From positions 682,001-746,000 of the forward strand of contig OZ220491.1 of NCBI GenBank assembly GCA_965116195.1: a stretch of 64,000 nucleotides of DNA, in the 5' to 3' direction. Positions 1 through 7,013 of this stretch are shown in pieces (positions within the stretch are counted from its first letter, which is position 1; the number at the start of each line of letters is the position of its first letter). The translations under genes and the position numbers were made by a program. The notes below the pieces were generated by a model that worked only from the letters and a program-made list of their open reading frames with translations, searched no databases and had not been told where the DNA came from. The stretch is from Aldehydirespirator sp965116195 (lineage in GTDB: Bacteria; Actinomycetota; Acidimicrobiia; Acidimicrobiales; Aldehydirespiratoraceae).

Positions 1-735
1 CCTGTGCCGGTTGACGAGCAGTGTCGGGTGGTGCTGAGTTCCATTGACCCACAGGACGCCCGGCGTGCGTTGTGTCTGTGGATCAACACGCCGGGCAACC
101 CGGCGGGCGGTCTTGACGATCTTGAGGCGGCAGCTGCCTGGGGCCGGGAGCACGGTGTGTTGGTGGTGAGTGACGAGTGCTATGTGGAGTTCACCTGGAG
201 TGGTCCACCCCGCACGATCCTTGAGCAGGGTGCCGATGGCGTGTTGGCCGTGCATTCTCTTTCCAAGCGGTCGAACCTGGCGGGTTTGCGTGTCGGGTTC
301 TATGCCGGTGACAGCGAGATCGTGCATTTCCTGCGTGAGGTGCGCAAGCACGCCGGGTGCATGGTGGCTGGTCCTGTGCAGGCTGCAGCAGCCGCGGCCT
401 GGGCAGATCAGACACATGTGGTTGCCCAGCGTGAGCTGTACCGGCAACGCCTGCAAATGCTCCGTGCCATTGCAGTGGAGGCCGGTGCTGAGCAGGTCTC
501 GCTGCCTGCTGGTGCCTTTTACCTGTGGGTTCGGGCTCCGGGTGGCGATGCCTGGGCTTTTGCCGAGATGTTGGCGAGTCGGGCCGGGCTGATCGTCAGC
601 CCCGGTGAGTTCTACTGCGACCATCCCGAGGCGGGTGGCTCCCACGATCCCCGTGCCTTCGTGCGGATAGCCGCAGTTCAGCCCGAGCATCGCCTGAAGT
701 TGGCCCTGGAACGTCTGCGCGCTCGTACAGCCTGA
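1..735 (+). CDS. dapC: N-succinyldiaminopimelate aminotransferase, 5' truncated
   Basis: This is the C-terminal two thirds of a fold-type I PLP aminotransferase; the reading frame is open from the window edge, so the true start lies upstream. Visible family signatures are the NTPGNPAGG loop, the VVSDECYVEF strand whose Asp contacts the PLP ring, and SLSKRSNLAGLRVGF, whose Lys would form the Schiff base. It is followed by dapD and dapE, so the likely reaction is glutamate-dependent conversion of N-succinyl-2-amino-6-ketopimelate to N-succinyl-LL-DAP in lysine and peptidoglycan synthesis. The specificity comes from gene context. Its last codons (Arg-Thr-Ala-stop) form the start of the downstream tandem repeat. 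Confidence 0.88.
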   Translation, partial: PVPVDEQCRVVLSSIDPQDARRALCLWINTPGNPAGGLDDLEAAAAWGREHGVLVVSDECYVEFTWSGPPRTILEQGADGVLAVHSLSKRSNLAGLRVGFYAGDSEIVHFLREVRKHAGCMVAGPVQAAAAAAWADQTHVVAQRELYRQRLQMLRAIAVEAGAEQVSLPAGAFYLWVRAPGGDAWAFAEMLASRAGLIVSPGEFYCDHPEAGGSHDPRAFVRIAAVQPEHRLKLALERLRARTA

Positions 736-1017
736 CCTGGTTGACTTGGTGGACTCTCAGAGGGGTGTTTTGCAGGTCAGCGCAGCCTCGCGTTCGTGCC
801 GTCTGGCTTGACTGACCTGATATGTCTCAGAGAGGGGCCTCGTAGGTCAGCGCGGCTTTGCGTTGGTACAGCCTGATCTGGTTGACTTGGTGGACTCTTA
901 GAGAGGTATCTTGCAGGTCAGCGCAGCCTCGCGTTCGTGCCGTCTGGCTTGACTGACCTGATATGTCTCAGAGAGGGGCCTCGTAGGTCAGCGCGGCTTC
1001 GCGCTCGGACAGCCTGA
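727..1017. repeat. 141-bp tandem repeat, two copies plus a partial, seeded at the dapC stop codon
   Basis: Copies start at 727, 868 and (partial) 1009, each opening with ACAGCCTGA, which in the first copy carries the last codons and TGA stop of dapC. Within each 141-bp unit two diverged halves of about 70 bp can be aligned around CTCAGAG and GGTCAGCGC. The array fills the dapC-dapD gap and nothing else is seen there. The third partial copy ends just before the dapD start. Confidence 0.9.
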
Positions 1018-1035
1018 CCATTAGCCTGCTGGACC

Positions 1036-1860
1036 ATGTCAACACTTGAGTCGCGCGTCACCGAACTCTGGGCCGGACGCGATGGCCTGGACACCGAAGA
1101 TCTTGAAGTTGTTGCCTGTGTTCACGAGGCGATCAACGCACTTGACTCGGGGCAGGCACGTGTGGCTGAGTTAACCGATGACGGCAGTGTGCGGGTCAAT
1201 CAGTGGTGCAAGCAGGCGATCCTGCTGTTGTTCTCGATTGCCGAGATGAGCACGATTGAACTCGGCCCCTTTGAGTTCGCCGACAAGATTCCTCTCAAGA
1301 AGGACTATGCCGCTCGTGGCGTGCGTGTGGTACCGGGAGCCTCAGCGCGTTGGGGGAGCTATCAGGCACCGGGTGTGGTCATGATGCCCAGCTACACCAA
1401 CATCGGTGCCCATGTGGGAGCCAACACGATGGTTGACACCTGGGCAACTGTCGGATCGTGCGCACAGATCGGGGCCAATGTGCATCTGTCGGGCGGTGTC
1501 GGTATTGGTGGAGTGCTTGAGCCGCCGCAGGCCCAGCCCGTGATCGTGGGGGACGACTGTCTGATCGGCAGCCGTTGCATCGTTGCTGACGGAGCCAGGG
1601 TGGGGCAGGGCACAGTGCTGGGTGCGGGAGCTGTGCTGACCGGGTCGATTCCTGTGATTGACGTTGACACCGGTGAGGAGTTGGCCCGTGGCGAGGTGCC
1701 GCCCTGGTCTGTGGCTGTGGCTGGAACAAGGCGTCGAGAGTTCGCCGGTGGCGAGTTCGGGCTGCCGTCGGTGCTGGTGATCAAACGGTTGGCCGAGGGT
1801 GAGCGCCATGAAAAGTCAGCGCTGAATCAGATACTGCGCGATCACGGCGCTGCCACCTGA
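1036..1860 (+). CDS. dapD: 2,3,4,5-tetrahydropyridine-2,6-dicarboxylate N-succinyltransferase
   Basis: The 274-residue product transfers succinyl from succinyl-CoA to tetrahydrodipicolinate, the step before DapC in the succinylase route to LL-DAP and lysine. The centre is a left-handed parallel beta-helix of hexapeptide repeats (about residues 110-205: VVMMPSYTNIGAHVGANT, WATVGSCAQIGANVHLSGG, DDCLIGSRCIVADGARVGQG). The N-terminal helical domain and the C-terminal PSVLVIKRLAEGERHEK tail match the family. Its length is normal. The ATG follows the repeat array, with no strong Shine-Dalgarno in front. Flanking dapC and dapE support the call. Confidence 0.95.
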   Translation: MSTLESRVTELWAGRDGLDTEDLEVVACVHEAINALDSGQARVAELTDDGSVRVNQWCKQAILLLFSIAEMSTIELGPFEFADKIPLKKDYAARGVRVVPGASARWGSYQAPGVVMMPSYTNIGAHVGANTMVDTWATVGSCAQIGANVHLSGGVGIGGVLEPPQAQPVIVGDDCLIGSRCIVADGARVGQGTVLGAGAVLTGSIPVIDVDTGEELARGEVPPWSVAVAGTRRREFAGGEFGLPSVLVIKRLAEGERHEKSALNQILRDHGAAT

Positions 1861-1866
1861 CCATGG

Positions 1867-2454
1867 CTGCTCTGTTGGCCTGCCTACAGGGGGGCTTTCG
1901 CAGCTTTGCGGGTCGGCTTGGCAGCGTCAACACACGGGTTTCCCTGCCCGCAGGGTGTTTTGTCTCCGAGATGTGCCCACGGCACCCCAGCGGGTGCTTT
2001 GACGTGACTGGTGTCTTGTTGCCCCTGCCCTCAGAGGCTTTCGCAGCTTTGCGGGTCGGCTTGGCAGCGTCAACACACGGGTTTCCCTGCCCGCAGGGTG
2101 TTTTGTCTCCGAGATGTGCCCACGGCACCCCAGCGGGTGCTTTGACGTGACTGGTGTCTTGTTGCCCCTGCCTGCAGAGGCTTTCGCAGCTTTGCGGGTC
2201 GGCTTGGCAGCGTCAACACACGGGTTTCCCTGCCCGCAGGGTGTTTTGTCTCCGAGATGTGCCCACGGCACCCCAGCGGGTGCTTTGACATGACTGGTGT
2301 TTCGTTGCCCCTGCCTGCAGAGGCTTTCGCAGCTTTGCGGGTCGGCTTTGGCAGCGTCAACACACGGGTTCCCTGCCCGCAGGGTGTTTTGTCTCCGAGA
2401 TGTGCCCACGGCACCCCAGCGGGTGCTTTGACATGACTGGTGTCTTGTTGCCCG
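1867..2454. repeat. 143-bp tandem repeat, four copies, running into the dapE start
   Basis: The motif CTTTCGCAGCTTTGCGGGTC recurs at 1895, 2038, 2181 and 2324, a period of exactly 143. Copies are almost identical and end in TTTGACRTGACTGGTGTC. In the last copy this segment is the real dapE start (ATGACTGGTGTC at 2433); in the two earliest copies the ATG has become GTG. The array therefore repeats the dapE leader and first codons. It occupies the whole dapD-dapE gap. Confidence 0.92.
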
Positions 2455-3518
2455 AAGGGGACTTGTTGGCGTTGACGGCCGCGCTTGTGGATGTTCCCTC
2501 CGTGAGCTTCTGGGAAGGGCCGATAGTTGATTTGATCGAGTCCGAACTGCGCCGAGTACCGCATCTGTCCGTGGACAGGGTGGGCGACAACCTGGTGGCC
2601 CGAACCAACCTTGACCGGCGACGGCGGATCGTGTTGGCGGGGCACACCGACACTGTGCCCGCCAACGGCAATGCGCAGGCACGGGTTGAACAGGACACGC
2701 TCTGGGGCTTGGGAGCCACCGACATGAAGGGTGGTGTGGCAGTGATGCTGGAGTTGGCTCGCTCTGTCACCGAGCCGTGCATAGATGTCACCTATGTCTT
2801 CTACGCCCGTGAGGAGGTCGCTGCCTGCGACAACGGTCTTCTGGAGATTACCGCTGAGCGACCTGAGCTTCTTGTTGCTGACGTGGCCTTGTTGGGCGAG
2901 CCGACAGGTGGTGCCGTGGAAGCCGGTTGTCAGGGAACCATGAGGTTGAAGGTGACGCTGAGGGGTAGTCGGGCCCACACGGCCCGGGCCTGGAGGGGCC
3001 GCAACGCCATACACCGGCTCAGCGATGTGTTGGCGGTGGTCAAGTCGTATCAGCCCCGGTGTCCGCTGGTGGAGGGATGCGAGTACCGCGAGGCCCTGCA
3101 GGCCGTGGCCGTGAGCGGCGGAGTGGCCGGCAATGTCGTGCCTGACACGACTGAACTCGTTTTGAACCATCGCTTTGCTCCTGACCGCACCGGTGAGCAG
3201 GCTGAGGAGCATGTACGTGCCGTGCTGGATGGGGTGCTTGAGGTGGGCGACACGGTGGAGTTGACAGATCAGGCCCCGCCAGCGGCTCCGGGCCTTGACG
3301 ATCCCGTGTTGACGGCTCTGGTGCAGCGCAGCGGCATGCCGGTGCGGGCCAAGCTGGGATGGACCGACGCAGCCTTCTTCGCGGCGCGTGGTGTCCCAGC
3401 CTCAAACTTCGGCCCGGGCGATCCTCTGCTGGCACACACTGCTGAAGAGCACGTGCATCGTCACGATCTTGAGTTCGTACACGCTGCCTTGGAGGATCTA
3501 CTGATCCACGGAGCGTGA
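2433..3518 (+). CDS. dapE: succinyl-diaminopimelate desuccinylase
   Basis: An M20-family dinuclear zinc amidohydrolase that releases succinate from N-succinyl-LL-DAP. Seen motifs are LAGHTDTVPANGN (first metal His and Asp), GATDMKGGVAVMLELA (bridging Asp), AREEVAACDNGL (general-base Glu pair), LGEPTGG and the C-terminal metal His in LLAHTAEEHVHRHDLE. The dimerisation domain is around GTMRLKVTLRGSRAHTARAW. The ATG at 2433 is chosen because the family fold begins with DLLALTAALVDVPS; an in-frame ATG at 2400 would only add repeat-derived residues. Its first codons are part of the 143-bp repeat unit. Confidence 0.92.
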   Translation: MTGVLLPEGDLLALTAALVDVPSVSFWEGPIVDLIESELRRVPHLSVDRVGDNLVARTNLDRRRRIVLAGHTDTVPANGNAQARVEQDTLWGLGATDMKGGVAVMLELARSVTEPCIDVTYVFYAREEVAACDNGLLEITAERPELLVADVALLGEPTGGAVEAGCQGTMRLKVTLRGSRAHTARAWRGRNAIHRLSDVLAVVKSYQPRCPLVEGCEYREALQAVAVSGGVAGNVVPDTTELVLNHRFAPDRTGEQAEEHVRAVLDGVLEVGDTVELTDQAPPAAPGLDDPVLTALVQRSGMPVRAKLGWTDAAFFAARGVPASNFGPGDPLLAHTAEEHVHRHDLEFVHAALEDLLIHGA

Positions 3519-3614
3519 CCGGACACTCCTGCGCGACAGACATGTCCATTCGGCCGCTGCTCATGACTTGTTGAAGGGTCGTCAGACACGATTGCTATCA
3601 GGCACGTCTGTAGC

Positions 3615-3850
3615 CGATAGTTACGCATCATGGCCATGTCTCCTGGCTGTAGCGGCGCATCATGGTGACGACCCTTGCTAGTAGTGGCGCATCATGGTGA
3701 CGACCCTTGCTAGTAGTGGCGCATCATGGTGACGCCCCTTGCTAGTAGTGGCGCATCATGGTGACGACCCTTGCTAGTAGTGGCGCATCATGGTGACGAC
3801 CCTTGCTAGTAGTGGCGCATCATGGCTACGCCCCTTGCTAGTAGTGGCGC
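3615..3850. repeat. 32-bp tandem repeat carrying copies of the lexA stop codon
   Basis: TAGTAGTGGCGCATCATGG recurs at 3679, 3711, 3743, 3775, 3807 and 3839 with a period of 32; two more diverged units sit at about 3616 and 3648. The last unit is the genuine lexA 3' end: read on the minus strand it encodes Met-Met-Arg-His-Tyr-stop. Every upstream unit preserves that string or a close variant (Met-Met-Arg-Asn-Tyr-stop in the outermost). The remaining dapE-lexA gap (3519-3614) shows nothing else. Confidence 0.93.
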
Positions 3851-4482
3851 ATCATGGCTACGACCTTGCCGTAGATGGCCACCTCGCCGGGATCATACGA
3901 CATCGGCTCGAGGTGTTCGTTGGCTGGTTCCAGGATGATCTGTCCGTTGCGTCTGCGCAGCGTCTTGACGGTTGCCTCGTCACCGTCAATACCCGCCACG
4001 ACCACTTCACCGTTTTCTGCCGTGGTCTGCGCGCGGCATACGACATAGTCACCGTCAAGGATGCCGGCATCGATCATTGAGTCGCCCCGTACGCGCAGCA
4101 TGAAGAGTTCACCGGCACCTGCCAGATCTGCTGGTACTGCTATCAACTCCTCGACATTCTCAGCAGCCAGTACGCCACTTCCGGCTGCGACATCACCGAT
4201 GAGGGGCACATGGCGAACCCGGCCGCGTTGCACAGCGGCACCCGAGTTCTCGTCGTAGCACACCTCGATGGCGCGGGGACGAGTGGGATCGGTCCGCAGG
4301 TAGCCGGCTTGGGTGAGGACATCCATGTGCGCCTTCACCGAGGCGGGTGACCGCAGCCCCACCTCGGCAGCTATCTCGCGCATGGAGGGGGGATAGCCGT
4401 GCGAACACTGGTGCTCAACGATCATGTCAAGGATCTGGCGACGGCGTGCTGTGAGCGGTCTGGCGTTGGCTGGTGGGGTCAT
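3838..4482 (-). CDS. lexA: LexA repressor
   Basis: The 214-residue SOS repressor has an N-terminal winged helix (LTARRRQILDMIVEHQ, SMREIAAEVGLRSPASVKAH) and a C-terminal S24 self-cleavage domain. The Ala-Gly scissile bond is in VAAGSG near residue 98, the catalytic Ser in GDSMIDAGI near 133, and the Lys in ATVKTL near 171, which is normal LexA spacing. The ATG at 4482 gives the expected N-terminus; a longer reading frame extends upstream but is not family-like. LexA boxes at 4538 and 4563 imply autoregulation. Its terminal codons are repeated many times downstream. Confidence 0.96.
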   Translation of the reverse strand: MTPPANARPLTARRRQILDMIVEHQCSHGYPPSMREIAAEVGLRSPASVKAHMDVLTQAGYLRTDPTRPRAIEVCYDENSGAAVQRGRVRHVPLIGDVAAGSGVLAAENVEELIAVPADLAGAGELFMLRVRGDSMIDAGILDGDYVVCRAQTTAENGEVVVAGIDGDEATVKTLRRRNGQIILEPANEHLEPMSYDPGEVAIYGKVVAMMRHY

Positions 4483-4537
4483 TGGCTGGCTCCAGTCTTG
4501 GTGACGGGTTTGAGAAGAAATCAATCCGGGGTTGGTG

Positions 4538-4551
4538 CGAACGTGCGTTCG
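4538..4551. promoter_or_regulatory. LexA box 1
   Basis: CGAACGTGCGTTCG matches the actinobacterial SOS consensus CGAAC-N4-GTTCG. It lies 56 bp upstream of the lexA start. Confidence 0.9.
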
Positions 4552-4562
4552 CCATAGTCTAA

Positions 4563-4576
4563 CGAACATATGTTCG
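4563..4576. promoter_or_regulatory. LexA box 2
   Basis: CGAACATATGTTCG is a perfect palindrome matching the actinobacterial SOS box. Its centre is 25 bp from box 1, so two LexA dimers could bind cooperatively between the divergent genes. Confidence 0.92.
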
Positions 4577-4682
4577 GTGCATGTGATGGCTTGGGGGCAT
4601 GACCCCCCAGAGGGCGTTGTGGCATGCGTGGTTCGGGGGCGGGTTCGGTCTGGTTCCGAGTGGTCACCATACACACGTTTGC

Positions 4683-4696
4683 AGAACGTACGTTCG
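4683..4696. promoter_or_regulatory. LexA box 3, in front of the divergent SOS gene
   Basis: AGAACGTACGTTCG differs from the SOS consensus at one position of the left half-site. It lies about 70 bp upstream of the plus-strand start at 4765, so that gene probably has its own operator. Confidence 0.78.
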
Positions 4697-4764
4697 CTGT
4701 CAAGCATCTCAAGTCATCAACGGCCCGAGCACTCCGTGTCACAGCCCCATAGGAGGATCACGCC

Positions 4765-5523
4765 ATGACAGTCATTCAACTTGAAAGTGTCAGAGAACGC
4801 TCACAGCACCGTCGGCACCGCAGCCGACACGGCGAACCCGCGGCGCAGGCTCAACAGCACCCCGCTGTGTCTCCCGCGCAACCGGTGGAGCAAGTCCGGC
4901 CAAAAGAGTCGGTCGCTCAGGAGTTTGTCGGGCAGGATCGGTTCGGCTCGCGTGACGGTAGCCAACTCAACCCGAAAACCCTGCGAGAGTTTGTCGGGCA
5001 GGATCGGTTCGGCTCGCGTGACGGTAGCCAACTCAACCCGAAAACCCTGCGAGAGTTTGTCGGGCAGGATCGGTTCGGCTCGCGTGACGGTAGCCAACTC
5101 AACCCGAAAACCCTGCGAGAGTTTGTCGGGCAGGATCGGTTCGGCTCGCGTGACGGTAGCCAACTCAACCCGAAAACCCTGCGAGAGTTTGTCGGGCAGG
5201 ATCGGTTCGGCTCGCGTGGCGGTGTATCCACTGCGCAGCCAAGGGAGCAAGCCCGGTCACCCTCATCACCGGGTCTCGCGATGCGGCATCCCGAGGCTGT
5301 CTATCGCCGTCGCCGTTTGGTGCTGGTATCGGTGATCGGCGCGGTGCTGACCATCTTGTTGGCAGTGGGTCGCCCTGAAACGCTGCCCGGTCACGAGTTT
5401 CCAGCCCAGCAGCAACCCATCTGGCCAGCAGTCCAGCTACACGACTTGAGTGTCCACACGGGTGCGCCCGAGGCCTCGCTCTGGGGTACCGCCGTTGAGG
5501 TTGGGACCGGCCGCGGTCCTTAG
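4765..5523 (+). CDS. SOS-controlled single-pass membrane protein with 22-residue tandem repeats
   Basis: The 252-residue product starts at an ATG 8 bp after AGGAGG. Residues 53-145 are five copies of a 22-residue unit beginning EFVGQDRFGSR and ending NPKTLR; the last copy diverges after GSR. A basic stretch (YRRRR) then precedes a transmembrane segment (LVLVSVIGAVLTILLAV) and a short tail of about 60 residues. It is divergent from lexA and has a LexA box. In mycobacteria and corynebacteria this position holds an SOS cell-division suppressor (Rv2719c, DivS), so that role is plausible. No LysM domain is seen and homology was not established. Confidence 0.7.
   Translation: MTVIQLESVRERSQHRRHRSRHGEPAAQAQQHPAVSPAQPVEQVRPKESVAQEFVGQDRFGSRDGSQLNPKTLREFVGQDRFGSRDGSQLNPKTLREFVGQDRFGSRDGSQLNPKTLREFVGQDRFGSRDGSQLNPKTLREFVGQDRFGSRGGVSTAQPREQARSPSSPGLAMRHPEAVYRRRRLVLVSVIGAVLTILLAVGRPETLPGHEFPAQQQPIWPAVQLHDLSVHTGAPEASLWGTAVEVGTGRGP
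4921..5215. repeat. 66-bp in-frame tandem repeat inside the SOS gene
   Basis: Units begin at 4921, 4987, 5053, 5119 and 5185. The first four are identical in sequence and the fifth diverges in its second half. The unit is 3 x 22, so copy number changes keep the frame. The near identity points to recent expansion. Confidence 0.95.
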
Positions 5524-5690
5524 GAGCGGTGTCGCTGTCGGATTTCTGTGGGCTTGATCAGTAGTTGGTGGACGCACCCAGCCACGATTCCTGGGAGCGG
5601 TGTTGCCGTTGGATTTCTGTGGGCTTGATCAGTGGTTGGGGATAGGCCCGGGCCGCGATCCTCAGGTGGAGCGCTGGGCGCTTGGTGGCA
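5500..5690. repeat. 71-bp repeat of the SOS gene 3' end
   Basis: GGAGCGGTGT followed by CGGATTTCTGTGGGCTTGAT-like sequence occurs at 5523 and 5594, with a diverged third unit from about 5637. The sequence around the TAG stop (GGTTGGGACCGGCCGCGGTC) is mirrored by diverged versions before each unit. The array fills the gap to the convergent RibD-C gene. Confidence 0.8.
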
Positions 5691-5692
5691 TC

Positions 5693-6448
5693 TCAAGCCT
5701 TCGTGTCTCTCAGGTAGCGGGCGAAGAGAGTGCCGGAGTCCTCCAACAGGTATTCCAAAACCATTTGGTGGGGCACAGCACGCTTGGAACCATGCACTAT
5801 ACGCGGGCTTGGTCCGCCGGCCAGAAGTGGCGAGATCGAGAGGCAGAGTTCGTCGATCACGTCAGCGTCCACGAGTTGGGCGTTGAACGATGCGCCTCCC
5901 TCACACAGCACCACCGAGCCACCACGCCTGTTGATCTCGCCGAGTACCTGTGTCGGGTCATGACTGTCCGCCAGGCGCACCACCTCAGCGACAGCCGCCA
6001 GCCGGTCAACCGCTGCGTCGGGAGTGTCTTGACCCGTGAACAGAAGCGGCAACTCTTCGTCGGGTTCACGTTCTGCAAGTATCGGCAGGTCAAGGTCCAG
6101 GGCCAAACTGGAACTCATCACCGCCAAGCGTGGTGCTTGTGTTCTACCGGCAGCCTGGCGCGTCTGTCGGGCCCTGTTGTTGGGCCTGGGCAGGCCGTAG
6201 CGCTCGGCGCGCACAGTGCCTGCCCCCACCAGTATCCAGTCAGCGCAGGCTCTTATTGCGGCGAAGGCAGCATTGTCCGCCGGGTTGCTCAGTCCCTCGG
6301 TTCTGCCGTCAACCCAGGTGGCACCATCGGCTGAGGCAATCATGTTGACCATCAGCCAGGGGCGCTCTCGTGGCTTGGGTCTGCTCAGTGAAGGGTAGAA
6401 CTCCATCGGGTCCACGTCAGTAATCGGCTCAGGTATGAACTGTCGCAC
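5693..6448 (-). CDS. RibD C-terminal / dihydrofolate reductase-like pyrimidine reductase
   Basis: The 251-residue product is a stand-alone RibD_C domain. Signs are PWLMVNMIASADGATWVDG near the N-terminus, WILVGAGTVRAERYG (NADPH loop), VVLCEGGASFNAQLVDADVIDEL and LCLSISPLLAGG. Such proteins reduce pyrimidine or pterin-like substrates with NADPH; the deaminase half of bifunctional RibD is absent. The start used is GTG at 6448; no strong ribosome binding site is visible, so it could be a little shorter. Sitting alone between convergent or repeat-filled gaps, its partner genes cannot be inferred. Confidence 0.82.
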   Translation of the reverse strand: MRQFIPEPITDVDPMEFYPSLSRPKPRERPWLMVNMIASADGATWVDGRTEGLSNPADNAAFAAIRACADWILVGAGTVRAERYGLPRPNNRARQTRQAAGRTQAPRLAVMSSSLALDLDLPILAEREPDEELPLLFTGQDTPDAAVDRLAAVAEVVRLADSHDPTQVLGEINRRGGSVVLCEGGASFNAQLVDADVIDELCLSISPLLAGGPSPRIVHGSKRAVPHQMVLEYLLEDSGTLFARYLRDTKA

Positions 6449-6479
6449 GCTGTGACGGTAACGCGGCGAGAAGGCCAGG

Positions 6480-6680
6480 CATCGTCACCATGCGCTACAT
6501 CGGCCGAGGTGTCGATGTCGTATGCAATGAAGGTCGCCTGGCAGGAGGGCGGGCAGTGTCGCGGAACACCTGTCGAGGGTGTCCTCGGATGCTCCAGCAT
6601 CGTCATGCGCACGCCATACCATCAGCAGGTGTCGCGGAACACTTGTCGAGGGTGTCCTCGGATGTGGTGACGGTCGTTGG
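6480..6680. repeat. 73-bp tandem repeat upstream of the RibD-C gene
   Basis: GTGTCGCGGAACACYTGTCG plus GAGGGTGTCCTCGGATG occurs at 6556 and 6629. A more diverged unit from about 6483 (CATCGTCACCATGCGC...GAGGTGTCG) aligns with the sequence around 6598-6635. No gene is supported in 6449-7013. Confidence 0.82.
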
Positions 6681-7013
6681 TCGTGATCGTGTGCCGACGC
6701 CAGATGTCCACAACCGGCAAAACGCACAAACCATCTACAATCACCACAACTGCAACCACCGATAGAGCTTGCCGTCGTTGGTCGTGTTTGTCGTGTCCGG
6801 GGGGATACGTAAACGGAGTTGTCCAGGGTGTTCACTGGACGCGGTGCGGTCGTACGGCGAGTAGGGTCAGGTGCCTCATGGGGTGGCAGCGCAGTCCGGG
6901 ATCGGGCATCTTCCGAGGTGGGAGCGGGTCTGGTCAAGGTTGCGTCCCGTCCACGCGCAATCACCATTACGGTTGATCGCACCCGATGGTGCCTCCAGGA
7001 AGGAACGGTCTCG
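6681..7013. other. leader region of nrdJ without recognisable riboswitch
   Basis: This stretch lies before the nrdJ start. I looked for a cobalamin riboswitch because NrdJ uses B12, but the conserved GCCACTG box is absent. Only a ribosome binding site (AGGAAGGA, about 9 bp before the GTG at 7014) can be supported. The frame is open upstream to 6819, but that part has no family similarity. Confidence 0.5.

Noticed and set aside
2070..3212. 380-codon minus-strand frame opposite dapE
   Set aside because: dapE has a complete M20 motif set on the plus strand; the antisense frame includes the repeat array and has no recognisable domain.
4801..5250. Long minus-strand open frames opposite the SOS gene
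   Set aside because: The 66-bp unit has no stops in several frames, so the frames are open by repetition alone; the plus frame has a ribosome binding site and a membrane segment.
6681..7013. Possible cobalamin riboswitch upstream of nrdJ
   Set aside because: The B12-box GCCACTG and the flanking conserved elements are absent; only G-rich sequence is seen.
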